A stretch of DNA of 64,000 nt from Mya arenaria (taxonomy: Eukaryota; Mollusca; Bivalvia; Myida; Myidae), in assembly GCF_026914265.1 (NCBI RefSeq), contig NC_069132.1, forward strand, positions 29,630,932 through 29,694,931, given 5' to 3'. This document shows positions 21,990 to 34,195 of this stretch, in pieces. The stretch's first letter is position 1. Every line of letters begins with the position of its first letter. A program made the position numbers and the translations under genes. Under the pieces are notes generated by a model. It was not told where the DNA came from. It did not search any database and saw nothing but the letters and a program-made list of their open reading frames with translations.

Positions 21990-24480
21990 ATTCAGTTGTT
22001 GGGGGAAGTGAGCTTTGGTGTTGATGCTGGAGACTTTCCATCCTTTTTGGCCCATGCAGCAATTCTCACGTCTGACATTGCATTTATTCCGTCGAGCCCG
22101 TAACAAGCAGCAACAAAGGACGTTGATTCCCTGACGATGGCGTCTAGAGTCGATGTTTTATTTCCAATAGGCACGAATGTGTATTAATGAAATTTAAGAA
22201 CCTTTATTGCTGTACCCTTTACGATTCAATAACAACACGCCACTGTGTCACAACCGAATAATGCATGAGCCTCTGGTAAATCCAGTATTATATCTGTGTT
22301 AGTCGTGTTGATGTCAATAACTGCTAGGTTTTGTATTGGGGATTCCGTTAATGCTTTCAACGACACTTGGTGTACTAAACAAGAGGCCCATAAGGTCCTA
22401 TGATCTACTGGCATGGCTCTTGTGGTCATTTTCAATCCAGAGCATGTATGTAAAAGGCAACAAACATATAGTTCACGTTTTGTGTTTGGGTTACCTGTTG
22501 CACGTTCAACATCTGAAGACAGAAAGTGTAGTAAGCAGATTAGTTGCATGAATTTTTTAATATGTGCCAAGAAAGTCATCTGTTAAAAAAAAATGCTTTC
22601 AAAACTGTACTCATGGTTAAATTTCATTAATTTTCTGTAGCTATAAAATAAAAAAAGTTGGTCAAAAGGTCAAAGTCAAGGTCATCTGAGGACAACATTG
22701 ATGCTCGTTTGCAAAACTGTACACATGGTCCAAAAATCATTGCTGTAGGTTTAAAAATAAAAAAGAAGGTCAAAAGGGGTGGCCCCAGGGGCATAATTTC
22801 AACTGTTTTGCTAGACAGTCATCATATGATGCTCCACAACAAATATCAAAGGTATGAGCCTTCTGGTTTGAAACAATTTTGAAAATATTTCTAAGTATTG
22901 AGTCTCTAGGAAACTTGTGACCCTTAGGGCAGTGCCAGTTTTGACCGAAGGGGCATAATCTGAACAACCATGGAAGCAGACCACTAAATTATGCCTTATT
23001 CAAAATAGCAAGTGTCTGCATAGCTGGTTCAGACAAAAAGATTTTCAAACATTCCCAATTGAAGTATACCAAACCTGCGAACTCCTCGGGATGGCCAGTA
23101 ATGACTCCAGGGGCATAATTTGAACAATCATTCATAAGCAATTGTTCTTAGATGGATGTGCGAACAAACTAAAAGATTTTCAAACATTTCCAAATTGAAG
23201 TATACCAAACCTGTGAACCCTGGGGCATGGCCAGTAATGACCCCGGGGGCATAATTTGAATTCACAACCAATTTTGTTTAGATGAATGCGAGAACTACAG
23301 ACACTTTGGCCAATAGAGCTAAAAAAATGGCGTTTGGCCTTTCAACAAGAACAAGGCGAAGTAATTCACAAAATCAACTGCAGAACCAAAAAAGCAAGTT
23401 GCCTCCCTTTCATCCTAGACTTGACTTTACATGTAAACTTTGATAAAAATAGACAAATTTGGTCATGCAGACTTGGCTAAAAATAGGTTAGGCCCATAAT
23501 CTAAGCATGCATAGGCGGATCTGGCTGGTTTTCGAAAGGAACCAAGCTCTGATGGATATCTAAATACTGTACAAGTTTTATCGAGATACAATCAAAACGA
23601 AAGACTGTATTTGGGTGTCATTGGCAACCAGAACCATTTGATGAACAAGGATATTATCTGCCTCTTCATTTGTTGTTCGTATGTCTTCCCGTCTTACCGT
23701 TACACTCTCTGCAACATTGAGAGGTACATCATCTTCCCCAGTTATAACAAATTTGTGTTTTGAGCCCGTTTCGTTTCTGTGAATGTTACATTTGACGAAA
23801 AATCGTCACATATGAGAGAAATCAACTGTTTCTTGTTTTCTGGTACACTATGGTCCGTATCTGTCAAATACAAGGTATACATTGCAGTTGGCCAGTTTCC
23901 TTTCAATATATCTCCTAAATTAGAAAATGTAACCCATGACCGTTCCATTTGTGGGCCAGCGAATTATATATAAAATTGCAGCGCCGTCAATTATAACACT
24001 CTATCTGCTTTGACAATGTTCTTGCAGACGTGTCTACCTGTAAAGTCTTCTACAATTGTGACTTTGATTTGGAAATTCTGAGAGAACCTGATGCAGTAAA
24101 CAAAGAGGTGGGAACAGGCAACAATTAAAATGATAACACATATTTCAAGTCAATTTCCCGTGTCAGCCTTGCAGACCAATCACTCTGATATAGATCAACT
24201 CCATGTCAAATGATCTTAACTTGCCTATCTTAATTGACTTATTTGATGCAGCATATGTTGTAAATGATTGCGGAATGGCTTCGCGGAGTGGCTTCGTTGA
24301 ATTATTTTGGCCATCCGTTTTCAAAGTCTTTCATTTGCTTCGTACCAATTGCAACATTTTGTTGATGGGCCGCAGTGGATGAGTGCATTGATTGATCTTG
24401 GTCTGGATAAGAGTGCGGTCTTTTCTATCGGTTTATATCCTGCTTTTCATCTCTTCTTTATGTTTGCTTGTGTTTTCTGG
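21990..24480 (-). pseudogene. Decayed ORF of a multicopy mobile-element protein
   Basis: Minus-strand fragments fall in an order I recognise from an unnamed multicopy invertebrate/fish protein: KDFENGWPK, ELIYIRVIGLQ, VPTSLFTASGSLRISKSKS, VIIDGAAILYIIRWPTNG (23945-24010), KHKFVITGEDD, TNEEADNILVHQ (about 23640-23680), SPIQNLAVIDINTT, then HALFGCDTVACCYGIGKG (22200-22270), SFVAACYGLDGINAMSDVR and SLPPTTESFIDNVKRAH. The IDG..IL, EEAD and GCDT motifs with a GIGKG turn look like a PIN/FEN-type nuclease fold; that is inference. Many stops and frame changes, and a young insertion (22378-23590) splits it. The element class that carries it is not shown by this sequence. Confidence 0.6.
22378..23590. 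mobile_element. Tandem-core element inserted in the decayed ORF
   Basis: Starts with AACAAGAGGCCCATAAGGTC and contains about four 135-160-bp units marked by GGGGCATAAT at 22788, 22950, 23111 and 23246, each with AAAGATTTTCAAACATT or a relative. GGTCAAAGTCAAGGTCATC is present at 22665-22683. The coding fragments on both sides line up with each other once it is removed, which supports insertion. Exact ends and target duplication are not resolved. Confidence 0.55.
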
Positions 24481-24634
24481 CCGTTCTCCATGGCAAAGTA
24501 ATTCGATGTTATGTACCATTTGACTACATACAACCAGACTGAGTGCCCATATATTTAGAGTTTCAGGCTTGAGTGTGAATCCTATTATTTAACCGGCGCC
24601 ATGCCCATACCTCATAAAGGTCGTTTCAATGAAC

Positions 24635-25395
24635 ATCGCTCCAAAGTGGCATAATTCAGCTACTGTTATGGTACAGTCATGCCATTAAGAAAATACAGGA
24701 ACGTTTTTATGGATGCCAATTGCACGGTTCATTCCGGGTACAAACTATCCGTTGGCGGCCATCTTTCATGCCATCTTGAATTCCGAGGGTTGCCCACCGA
24801 TGAGTGACATTATTCAGATTTTGTTGTGGTACAGTCATGTCATTAAGAAAAAGCTATAACATTATGTATAGACGCCAATGCACGGTTCACTCAACGTACA
24901 AATTGTCTGTCAAATTGGCCATCTTGGACGCCATTTTGAATTCCGAAAGTTGCCCACAGATGCCAGAGTGGCATCATTTAGATTCTGTTATGGTACAGTC
25001 ATGCCATTAAGAAAATGCAAAAAACAGTATGTATACATGCCAATGCACTGTTCACTCAGTGTACAAAATGTGTGTTGGTGGCCATCTTGGACGCCGTCTT
25101 GAATTCCGAGAGTTTCCCACCAATGCCAGAGTGGCATCATTTAGATTCTGTTATGGTTCAATCATGCCATTAAGAAAATGCAAAAACATTGTGTATAGAC
25201 GCCAACGCACTGTTCACTCTGGGTTTTAATTGTCCAATGTCGGCCACCTTGGACGCCATCTTAAATTCCAAGAGTTGCCCAACAATGCCAAAGTGGCATC
25301 ATTTAGATTCTGTTATAGTACAGCAATGTATTTAAGAAAATGCAAAAACATTTTGTATATACGCCAATGCACGGTTTACTCCGGGTTCTGCTGGA
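24635..25395. repeat. 163-bp tandem repeat, five units
   Basis: The landmark GATTCTGTTATGGTACAG (with variants) recurs at about 24656, 24817, 24981, 25144 and 25306. Units contain GGCCATCTTGGACGCCATCT and AATGCACGGTTCACTC. The short plus-strand open frames repeat the same peptide and are not genes. Confidence 0.8.
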
Positions 25396-25808
25396 TACTT
25401 TTGATTGTAATACCTTCAAGTGTCTGTCTACTGAGCTGACAAAGCTTCGCAAACTTGTCAGTTCATACTCTTCCCCATTTCTTTTGTTACAGAAAGCAAC
25501 AAATTACAGATCAAGTCATTTACTTGATCAGGCGGAATAAATTGTATGTTAGGTGTTTCCCTTGGAAAAAAAGAAATTGCCGGAAAACAAAGATGATTTT
25601 CTGTTGTTTTTTCACAGCACATTTGTTTACATTTTCTTTGAGAAACTGATCTTCATTCACATTTCTGAATTTTCTTCAAATTACTATTTCTGAAATTTGG
25701 GATGGTTCTTCTGCCATGGATCTGTCAACATTGGTTAAATTATTTTGTAGTAACTCTGTTGTTTCTCTATCCGTGTATTCAAGAACTTGTTCAATTTCAC
25801 AATCAATA
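25396..25808. other. AT-rich non-coding
   Basis: No gene or repeat signal beyond short AT-rich frames. Confidence 0.4.
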
Positions 25809-26174
25809 TTTAAAGCTGCACTCTTACAGATTACATGTTTTGACAATTTTTTATTTTTTGTCTTGAAACGAGCCAATATTTGCGAGAATCTATGGAAACC
25901 AGTTGATAAGATTGATGACAAAAAATTAGATCGCAGATTTTTATATTTAAGTTAAATTTTTTATATTTTATGCATATTTCTTAAACCGTTAGTAAAAATT
26001 TAAGCCATATAACATTAATTTTTTTGAACGGAAATAAGAAAATCTACGTTCTGATTTTTTGTCAGCCATCTTTTATAATTGGTTTGCAGATATTTATGCT
26101 AAAATTTGCTCTTTTCAAAACAAAAAATAAGCTAGGATGTAAAAATGGTATATGTATGAGAGTGCAGCTTTAAA
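25809..26174. mobile_element. MITE with TTTAAAGCTGCACTCT termini
   Basis: TTTAAAGCTGCACTCT at 25809 is repeated in inverse (AGAGTGCAGCTTTAAA, ending 26173). Length about 365 bp, with no coding capacity. The TTAA within the ends could be the target site, but the boundary cannot be fixed from one copy. Recognisable as a type of element common in bivalve sequences (from memory). Confidence 0.75.
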
Positions 26175-26597
26175 AAAGCATCTCGTCAAAAATGTTTCCA
26201 AACAAGAGACAAGGGCAGGAATGTCAGGTGCGTCCATATTTCCTGGTTCACTGTTTTGGCTGAAAAACGTTCTCGATTTGGTGAGTATTAACACAGTTTT
26301 CTATGTGTTTTAAAAATATTCTTTGGATTCTGAAACGACCTTGTGCACCGAATGAAGAGCAATTGTTTTAGATGAAAATAATGTGTGTATTAAAATATCT
26401 CGTGAAAATAATACACATTCTTACTAGGTTTACCGCCTCACTCAGTGCATTTTATTCTTCAAAATTACAATTTATAGCCATTCTTTTTCGTGCATACCTC
26501 ATTCGATACCTTGTTTTGGTCAATGATAGCATTGTTACTGTTTTCCGAGGGCAGGTAGCCAGTTTTGGCGATAAATCGGCAAATTTAAGGAAATGCT
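26175..26597. other. Non-coding spacer
   Basis: Nothing supportable; AT-rich. Confidence 0.4.
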
Positions 26598-27475
26598 TAC
26601 TGGCATGTCGAACACATGTGGCAAGTTATTTTAAAATATGTCCGTACAAGAGAAAGTTACAGCGCGGACACGACAACCTATACTATATGTCCTTATATGC
26701 AGCACTCCATTGTGAATAAACACTAAGTGTGACCTTGACCTTTGAGGCAGGGACAAGGGTCTTGCACTCGACATGTCGTGTTGGTATGTGGAACACATGT
26801 GGCAAGTTATTTTAAAATCTGTCCATACAAGGGAAAGTTACAGCCCGGACACGACAGCCTATACGCTCTGTCCTTATATGCAGCACTCCATTTTGAATAA
26901 ACACTAAGTGTGACCTTGACCTTTGAGGTAGGATCACCGGTCTTGAATGTGACACGTCGTCTTGGTATGTGGAACACATTTGGCAGGTTATTTTAAAATC
27001 TATCAATACAAGGGAAAGTTACAGCCCGGACACGACAACCTATACTCTATGTCCTTATATGCAGCACTCCATTGTGAATAAACATTAAGTGTGACCTTGA
27101 CATTAGAGATAGGGAAACGGGTCTTGCATGCGACACGTCGTCTTGGTATGTCAAACTCATTTGGCAAGTCATTTTAAAATCTGTCCATACAAGGGAAAGT
27201 TACAGCCCGGACATGACAACCCATACTCTATGTCCTTATATGCAGCATTCCATTGTGAATAAACACCGAAGTGTGACCTTGACCTAAGAGGTAGGGATAC
27301 GGATCTTGCACGCGACACATCGTCTTGGTATGTCGAACACATGTGGCAAGTTATTTTAAAATCTGTCTATACAAGACAAAGTTACAGCCCGGACACGAGT
27401 TTTTGAGCAAGACACACGTTTGACGGACGGACGGACAGTGTGATTTTAATATGCCCACCTTCGGGGGCATAAAAT
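26598..27475. mobile_element. Short-TIR element with 181-bp tandem core (copy 2, left-truncated)
   Basis: Same units as 683-1973 (GGCAAGTTATTTTAAAAT, GTGACCTTGACC) and the same right end (TGCCCACCTTCGGGGGCATA, ending 27470). The left inverted end is missing: the sequence enters directly at ATGTCGAACACATGTGGCAA. Four to five units. The right end has GACGGACGGACGGAC instead of the GGCC run of copy 1. Confidence 0.75.
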
Positions 27476-27486
27476 TTTTGAATTTT

Positions 27487-27596
27487 TCAATCAATCCATT
27501 TTTCAATAAATGAGCAAGCAGAACAAAAGGGCTATATAATGCTCACCAGATTAAAATAAGCAACAATACAGTGGTTTGCCCCCAATGACATGATAG
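27487..27596. repeat. Direct repeat left of the minisatellite
   Basis: About 105 bp (CAATCAATCC...GGGCTATATAATGCTCACC...CAATACAGTGGTTTGCC) recurs at 28634-28744 in the same orientation, so the 82-bp array lies between the two copies. Confidence 0.75.
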
Positions 27597-28530
27597 GGCG
27601 TGAGGGCGGCACTGATGTTGAACGACGGTCTTGCAGGCAGAAACAGATATAGTTAGGTGTTGATTGCCTATTATTGCCGAGTGCGTGAGGGTGGCACTGA
27701 TGATGGACGACGGTCTTGCAGGCAGAATCAGGCTTAGTTTAAGTTGATTAAATATTCTTGCAGAGTGCGTGAGGGCAGCACTGATGCTGAAGACCAGCCT
27801 TGCAGGCAGGAACAGACTTTGTTAGTTGATTAAGTATTCTTGCAGAGTGCGTGAGGGCAGCACTGATGTTGAAGACCAGCCTAGCAGGCAGGAACAGACT
27901 TTGTTAGTTGATTAAGTATTCTTGCAGAGTGCGTGAGGGCAGCACTGATGTTGAAGACCGGCCTTGCAGGCAGGAACAGACTTTGTTAGTTGATTAAGTA
28001 TTCTTGCAGAGTGCGTGAGGGCAGCACTGATGTTGAAGTCCGGCCTTGCAGGCAGAAACAGACTTTGTGATTTGATTAAGTATTCTTGCAGAGTGCGTGA
28101 GGGCAGCACTGATGTTGAACGACAGTCTTGCAGGCAGGAACAGACTTTGTTAGTTGATTAAGTATTTTTGCAGAGTGCATGAGGGAGGCACTGATGTTGA
28201 ACGACGGTCTTGCAGACAGGATCAGGCTTAGTTAGTTGATAAAGTATTCCTGCAGAGTGCGTGAGGGCGGCACTGATGTTGAACGACGGTCTTGCATGCA
28301 GGAACAGACTTAGTTAGTTGATTGCGTATTATTGCAGTTGAACGACGGTCTTGCAGGTGGGAACAGGCGTTGTTTGTTGCTTGCGTATTCTTGCAGGGCG
28401 CATGAGGGCGGCGCTGATGTTGAACGATGGTCTTGCAGGCAGGAACAGGCTTAGTTAGCCGAATGTGTATTCTTGCAGAGCACCTGAGGGAGGCGCAGGT
28501 GTTGAAAGACAGTTTTGCAGGCGGGAACAG
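27597..28530. repeat. 82-bp minisatellite
   Basis: GAGTGCGTGAGGGCAGCACT recurs every 82 bp (27763, 27845, 27927, 28009 and so on), about eleven or twelve units, better conserved in the middle than at the ends. Minus-strand frames (VPACKTVVQHQ and similar) are repeat translations; 82 is not divisible by three. Confidence 0.85.
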
Positions 28531-28633
28531 ACTGAAAATAGAAGGAAAAATCAATGAATGCACACAAACAAAAGCAAAAACGTAAGAATTAATTTACCAA
28601 TATTTTGAATAAATGCATAAATAAATGCATGAA

Positions 28634-28744
28634 TTTTTCAATCAATCGATTATTCAATGAATGAGTAAGAAGAACAAAGGGGCTATATAATGCTCACCTG
28701 ATTAAAATAACCAACAATACAGTGGTTTGCCGCCAATGACATAA
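28634..28744. repeat. Direct repeat right of the minisatellite
   Basis: Partner of 27487-27596; see there. The two copies differ at about one base in ten. Confidence 0.75.
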
Positions 28745-30813
28745 TATAAACAATATTGGAAAATGGCAACTATTTGAGATATAAATATCAATTGATAATA
28801 TCAAAAAGTCTTGCCCATGAACTGAGTTTTGATTGCATATTTTGGCCATTTAAATTTTGTCATTTTTCAAAAGAATTTTAGGCCCAGGCCTACATGTACT
28901 TGCCACTGGTAAAGGCAGAAAATTAAACCTTCTATAAATAAAATTACCTTTTTAATTTTCTAATCTTTTGGTCTTATCGCAATGATTTTTTTCATTGAAC
29001 AGGTACAGACAGTAAAATTATTTGAAAAAATAATCACTGATCAGTTGGTATTAAAGTTGTCTGTATGGTAATCATACAAATGGCACTGAAGCAACGGCAG
29101 CCATCATGTTATTTTTCACCAATGCGAGGTCTTGAAACGAAAACATCGCTATTTCACCAACTACACTTAATATTATGACTGGTGCCACATTTGCGGATCT
29201 GTTTGATACTGCTTCAATAATATTGTCCCAAGATTTAATCCATAGTTTCATTATTATTATTTTTAAATGTTATCTGTGTTATTAACATCTTCCATCTTTT
29301 GCCATGTAAGAGTCACAACAATTTTTTCATTGGCGTCAAGTGGTTCAAATTTAGACCTGCCCAACATTTGGAAAAGCTCAAATGATGAATTAATATTAAC
29401 AGTCTTAAATTATGCTTATAATGCTGTGGCAATGAAATTTAGTAGTGAAGCACTGGACCTTATTGCCATTTATTTAACATGAGAAAGATTTTCATGTAAT
29501 ACAATCTAAACCTTTTTTGCAATTAAAAAGCATTTCTTTACATACATGTAATTGTGCGATATATTTGGTAAGAAATATACATTTTTATTTCTTTTTGCTT
29601 TTTGCTTTCACTCGCCTCTGGTTTGCCTTAAATCAAAAAGAAGTACCGGTATTCTTATGTTTTCGCTCGCCTGCCTCCTTTTTTTCTGGTTAAATCTAGA
29701 TAACAAATTATCAACTTGCGGCCTTAGAATGATTTCTTTCTTTAAGAGATAACTTTGACAAACAAAACCTACTATACTGCGAGCGCCATGCAGGTCCCTG
29801 CTCTGCTAGGTATTTGTGGTGTCAGTTGGCATCTTTGACAGCAGATATCTGTTCTGGCATTGGCTGATTGGGTGACCTTCTGGTGATCAGGTTCTGTATG
29901 TTGAACGGTATGCCTGGAATAAGAAATAACATAATACAGCTTCATATGAATTCTTCCAGTAAGAAATTCAGCATTATAAGCTTTAACCCTTTAGCGCATG
30001 TATACGAGATAGGCCGACATAGCTCATTAGCAGATGTATACGCATCTGGCCGACCGTATCCATTACTGGATGTAAACGCATGGCTCGCATATTTCAATAG
30101 GGTCATTTCAATTTTGCATCTTTCTTTTTGTAAACAATATCCCGGATGTTTATAAAATTAAAGTTTAACCTTTTGTGTATTGATTTTCCCTTGAAAATAT
30201 CGTCTGCTAAATTGAGAAGGTGTTTATACTCCCAATTGCAGGTGTGATATCCCATTGTGACGTAATAAGACCACGAGCTGAGTACTGTATGGAATTTCTA
30301 CCAAATTCATTGATGCGTAAATCATTAAATATATTACGTCAGTTCAGTTTACCATTAAAATCAATTGAGATTATATTTACTTAAAGGTAATATTTTGTTT
30401 ACAAACAAAAGAAACAATTAGTAAATGAGAAAATGATGGGTAAATTTTCTGTGAAGCTAATATAATGTCCATCATAGTTGAGACTGTAAAATAGGTCATG
30501 TGCAAGCCTTTTGTTTGATCTAGATCTTTTTATTCATACCGGAAAATCATTTATCGGCTTTCTTTTTTGTAAACAATTTTATGATGGGGTAATAAAGTTA
30601 AACAGACACCTTGGACTGGATCTCTCAGCTGGATGACACCGGATATTCCTGACATATTTCTGTGTATTATACACAAGAACATAAACTGTCCGCTTTTTAA
30701 TCCAGATGGGTCTTTTTTAAGATAGGGGTAATAAAAATTAATATTTCATCATTGACACCATTTATTAGATAGAACAGCACACATAGCAATAGCAACAATA
30801 GCACAGTCAAGTC
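28745..30813. other. AT-rich; three short repeats near 30.0 kb
   Basis: No gene supported. At 29995-30085 the phrase ATGTATACG...TGGCCGAC appears three times in diverging form (GCATGTATACGAGATAGGCC, AGATGTATACGCATCTGGCC, GGATGTAAACGCATGGC). GGGGTAATAAA occurs at 30584 and 30725. The right part lies downstream of the pogo-like pseudogene and may include its untranslated end. Confidence 0.35.
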
Positions 30814-32118
30814 TCATTCCCTCACCCGGATGTCGCTTGCATCGAACCCTTCGAATTCGTCATCGATGTCCTTGGCGTCACTGTTGAAGAATCTTTCAAT
30901 TTCTTCTTCCGTCATCTCCGGTGTTTTATTACTATAGAAACCACAGCATTCCTCTCCTTCTTCGTCTGTTGGTGGCTGTTGGTTTTACATGGTCCTCCCA
31001 GAGAACGTCATCCTCAGTCGAGAGCATTGGATATGCAGCATTTTTTGAAGGCATGTGTGATGATTTTGTGGTCGAGCTGTTCCCTTCTGTTCTGGCCTTT
31101 GTGTACGTATGGCTGTCCCCGGCCATCCAATCATTCCATTTGCGACGCAAGGCGACCTTCATCGGTTTGTTGATGGATAAGTCTAGGGGCTGAAGTATTG
31201 AAGTTAATCCACCAGGGATAACAGCCAATGTTGTTTTCGTGTCTTTCATCCTTTCCTTCATTCCTGGTGTGGTATGTGCTCTAAATGCATTGAGAACCAA
31301 CAACAAGCAGTTGATGCCAGCACCAGGTCGTTTATCCCATACTGCCGATAGCCAATCGTAGCACATGGCCTGGTCCATCCAACCTTTTTCCTGGACACAA
31401 ACGTGTATACGATCTGGCCATTTCACACCCTTGGGTAGGGTCTTTCTCTTAAAGACCACAAAAGGGGGGAGCTTGCCACTATGGCTGTGCATGCCAACAT
31501 AACGGTAAACCGGTTCTTCTCATTGCATGTGGTGTTCACTGTTACTGTCTTCGACCCCCTCGTATGCAAGGTGTTTAAGCGACGGCATGTCAAACGTGAG
31601 TGGGTTTGATCTGCATTTCCGATCTGACTCAGTGGGTACTCTGTCTTCAGTCTTTGTTTGATTATGAAACACTGAAGGTCTGTGATCTTAGATTCATAAT
31701 CCTCTGGAAGCTTTTGACTTATGTGGGTACGTCGACGGATAGAGAGGTTCTGTCGTTTCATGAAGCCGGCAACCCACGCCTGTGATGCCTTGAATGTTGA
31801 CTGAATATTCTGCTTTTTGGCCAACTTCATTGCTTCTAAGTGAACATCAAGGGTTGATACTGCCACGCCACTATCTCGTCTTTCCTTGACATATTGTAGG
31901 ATGGCCGTCTCAATACCGGGGTAGAACGCTGCCCTGCTTCGGTTTACTTTCTTCGTTTTCGTCATGGTCATCAGTTCGGATTTCTGTTTTCACCATTTAT
32001 GAACGTTGACTTCATTTAGGGAGTACTGCCGACCAGCTGCTCGGTTGCCGTGTTCTTCAGTGTAGCTTATTACGGCTAGCTTTTCACATACTGTGAAGGA
32101 TGCACGTGCCTTTCCCAT
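30814..32118 (-). pseudogene. POGK-like pogo transposase, broken
   Basis: Starts at ATG 32118 (MGKARASFTVCEKLAVISYT, HTH), then GNRAAGRQYS, W-stop (TGA 31990-31992) where the family has an arginine, then a CENP-B-type DNA-binding region (WVAGFMKRQNLSIRRRTHIS) and the DDE domain: IGNADQT (first D; family usually N.DET), LLVLNAFRAH (second catalytic D replaced by N), ILQPLDLSINKPMK (third D). Frame changes occur near 31490 (between LACTA and SGKLPPF) and near 30975. The acidic C-terminus TEEEIERFFNSD...DDEFEGF ends at TGA 30814-30816. About 434 codons. With a stop, two frameshifts and a lost catalytic residue it is dead. Confidence 0.85.
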
Positions 32119-32139
32119 ATTGGGAAGCAGGTATTAAGG

Positions 32140-32370
32140 CACTAAAAAGTACCGTTAACGACAAGTTTTATTCTTTCCGAGGGTTTATCGTAATGATAAC
32201 CTTTCAAGAAATATTTTTTGTTAAGTGGTACTTAAAAGTACCGCTTTGACAATTGGGTTTATCGTAATGATAACCTTTCAAGAATTATTTATAGTGGCAC
32301 TTAAGTACCGCTTTTGACAATTTGTATTCTTTCTGATAGATTATCGTAAACGATATCCTTTCAAGAATGA
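32140..32370. repeat. Triple 74-82-bp repeat upstream of the pogo-like pseudogene
   Basis: TTATCGTAATGATAACCTTT recurs at about 32185, 32259 and (as TTATCGTAAACGATATCCTT) 32341, each with a nearby AAGTACCG. The position next to the transposase start suggests subterminal repeats of that element. No TIR pair found. Confidence 0.6.
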
Positions 32371-34195
32371 ACACCTCCAGCCAAGTGTAATAACACGCCC
32401 TTAGAACAAACAAACAGCTCTATTATCGCTACAGTTTGGTCTATCGGTATGTTTTTCTAATTAAAGGCGGCATGTGTTTTTCACACCTTAGCCGATTTGA
32501 AAACACTTGATAGTGACAATAATTTTACTTTGTCCCCTTTAAATGAAAACATTTTACAAAGTATAGCATAAAAATATGGAAGCGTTTAAATCAAGAGCAA
32601 TGTTAAACTGACATACGGGTATATGCCTATTATTCCGATTTTCTTTTACCGATACAACTCATTCTATTACCTTCCACTACTCATCGTGTTATGTGAGTAG
32701 CGTCCCTTTTATAATACAAAAGTAAACAAACAACGTTTTTCATTTAATTTTATTTCTCCCTTTAATTAACAAAGATTAAACATTAAACATATTCATGAAC
32801 ATTTATGCATGTGTAAACTTTGTGTTATTTTACCTACGTCAGTTGTTCTCTTCGGTGACGCATGACAGATACTTACTATTACCGCGTTCTTCCCCAGTCT
32901 TGTTATGAATAGGTGTCAATTTAATTGTATTGCAATAGGAAATAGATTAAAACATCTTCAACCTTTTACAGGAGATGTGTTTCTTTATAAATATTTAATC
33001 AAAGTAAATTAGACAAGAGAATAAATATTATACCACTGAATTGAATACCTAGTATGAAGTTCCTGGGTCTAGGCGTTCTATAGTTATTGCGCAGAAACGA
33101 AGTGTGATGTACAGACTGACAGACTGACGGACAGGGCAATGGATGGGGGAAACATAATTTAGCTGTTAAACCCAAGGTCTTCACTCTTAGGAATAATGCA
33201 ATAATAAACTTCACTGGGAATTAATTTCAAATTAGTAATACAAATTACACGTTAAATCACCACAATTCATTAATATCTTATCATCAATTTTATGAACTAC
33301 TTCTAGGAATGTACAGGCATACATGCGAGGTTGTTTTCAATGAAAAAAAAACAAGCAAGTGTATAGGTCCATAGCCATATGGGCCATGACCAGTGCTACA
33401 GCCAGCCCATTTTTTGAGGGCGGTTCGTCCTTGCACCATCCCTTGCCCCTTTCTTACCGCCTTGCCCCATTTTTGGGTAGAGCCTTTTCACAATTGCTCT
33501 ATTAACACCTTCTATCCTGTTATTGCCCTTTCTATTATAGGAATCATCATGCTGTCATAATTGAGACATATTGTGCAATACTCATGATAGTAGTGTTTCC
33601 ACGAAGTGTTTTGAGCACCTGCCTACACCAAACTGCCCCTTTACCGAAAATGTGCCATGCTGCCCATTCATCTTCCCATTAAGCTTTGCCATTGTCTTAT
33701 GACAGCTTATTGTGTATTTGTGTAATGTGCAGATGACCTGTCTTTTCATAATCTGCTATCTCCTTATCCAATAATTGGGTAGAGTAAAAGCCAATAAGTG
33801 AAACATCCCCAGTATGTTGAGCTATTGAACGTAAGCAAAACAGAAAAGGCGGAGCTATTGAACATCAGCCATAAACGTGCATAATTAAATTATGTATAGA
33901 AATCATTTTGTAAACTTGTATCATGAAAATATTAAAAAAAGACAACGTTTCCTTTCGACTTTAAGGTTGCACAGAAATAAATTAAAAAAATTATCAGCTC
34001 GAATACCTTGTTAAAACCTGATAAAGCCAGAGTGAATGGGACATATGGCTTGTGATAAGTTATCTTGAAACACATTAGCGATCCAAAAACAGAATTTTCA
34101 AACTCAACTTTGAACCCAACCGTTTCAAACTCGTTATATCTAAATTAAAATGGAAAACTGACCAAGTGCGATATTAGCTGGAATACAAGGACAAA
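32371..34195. other. AT-rich intergenic with a dispersed-repeat tail
   Basis: GTACAGACTGACAGACTGAC at 33110-33130 resembles a dispersed-repeat 3' tail. The region to 34195 holds the presumed promoter and 5' UTR of the TRIM-like gene; no TATA box at a convincing distance. Confidence 0.4.

Noticed and set aside
27597-28530. Cysteine-containing repeat protein on the minus strand
   Set aside because: Frame shifts with each 82-bp unit; a minisatellite artefact.
30921-31193. Plus-strand frame of 90 residues
   Set aside because: Antisense of the pogo-like transposase C-terminal part.
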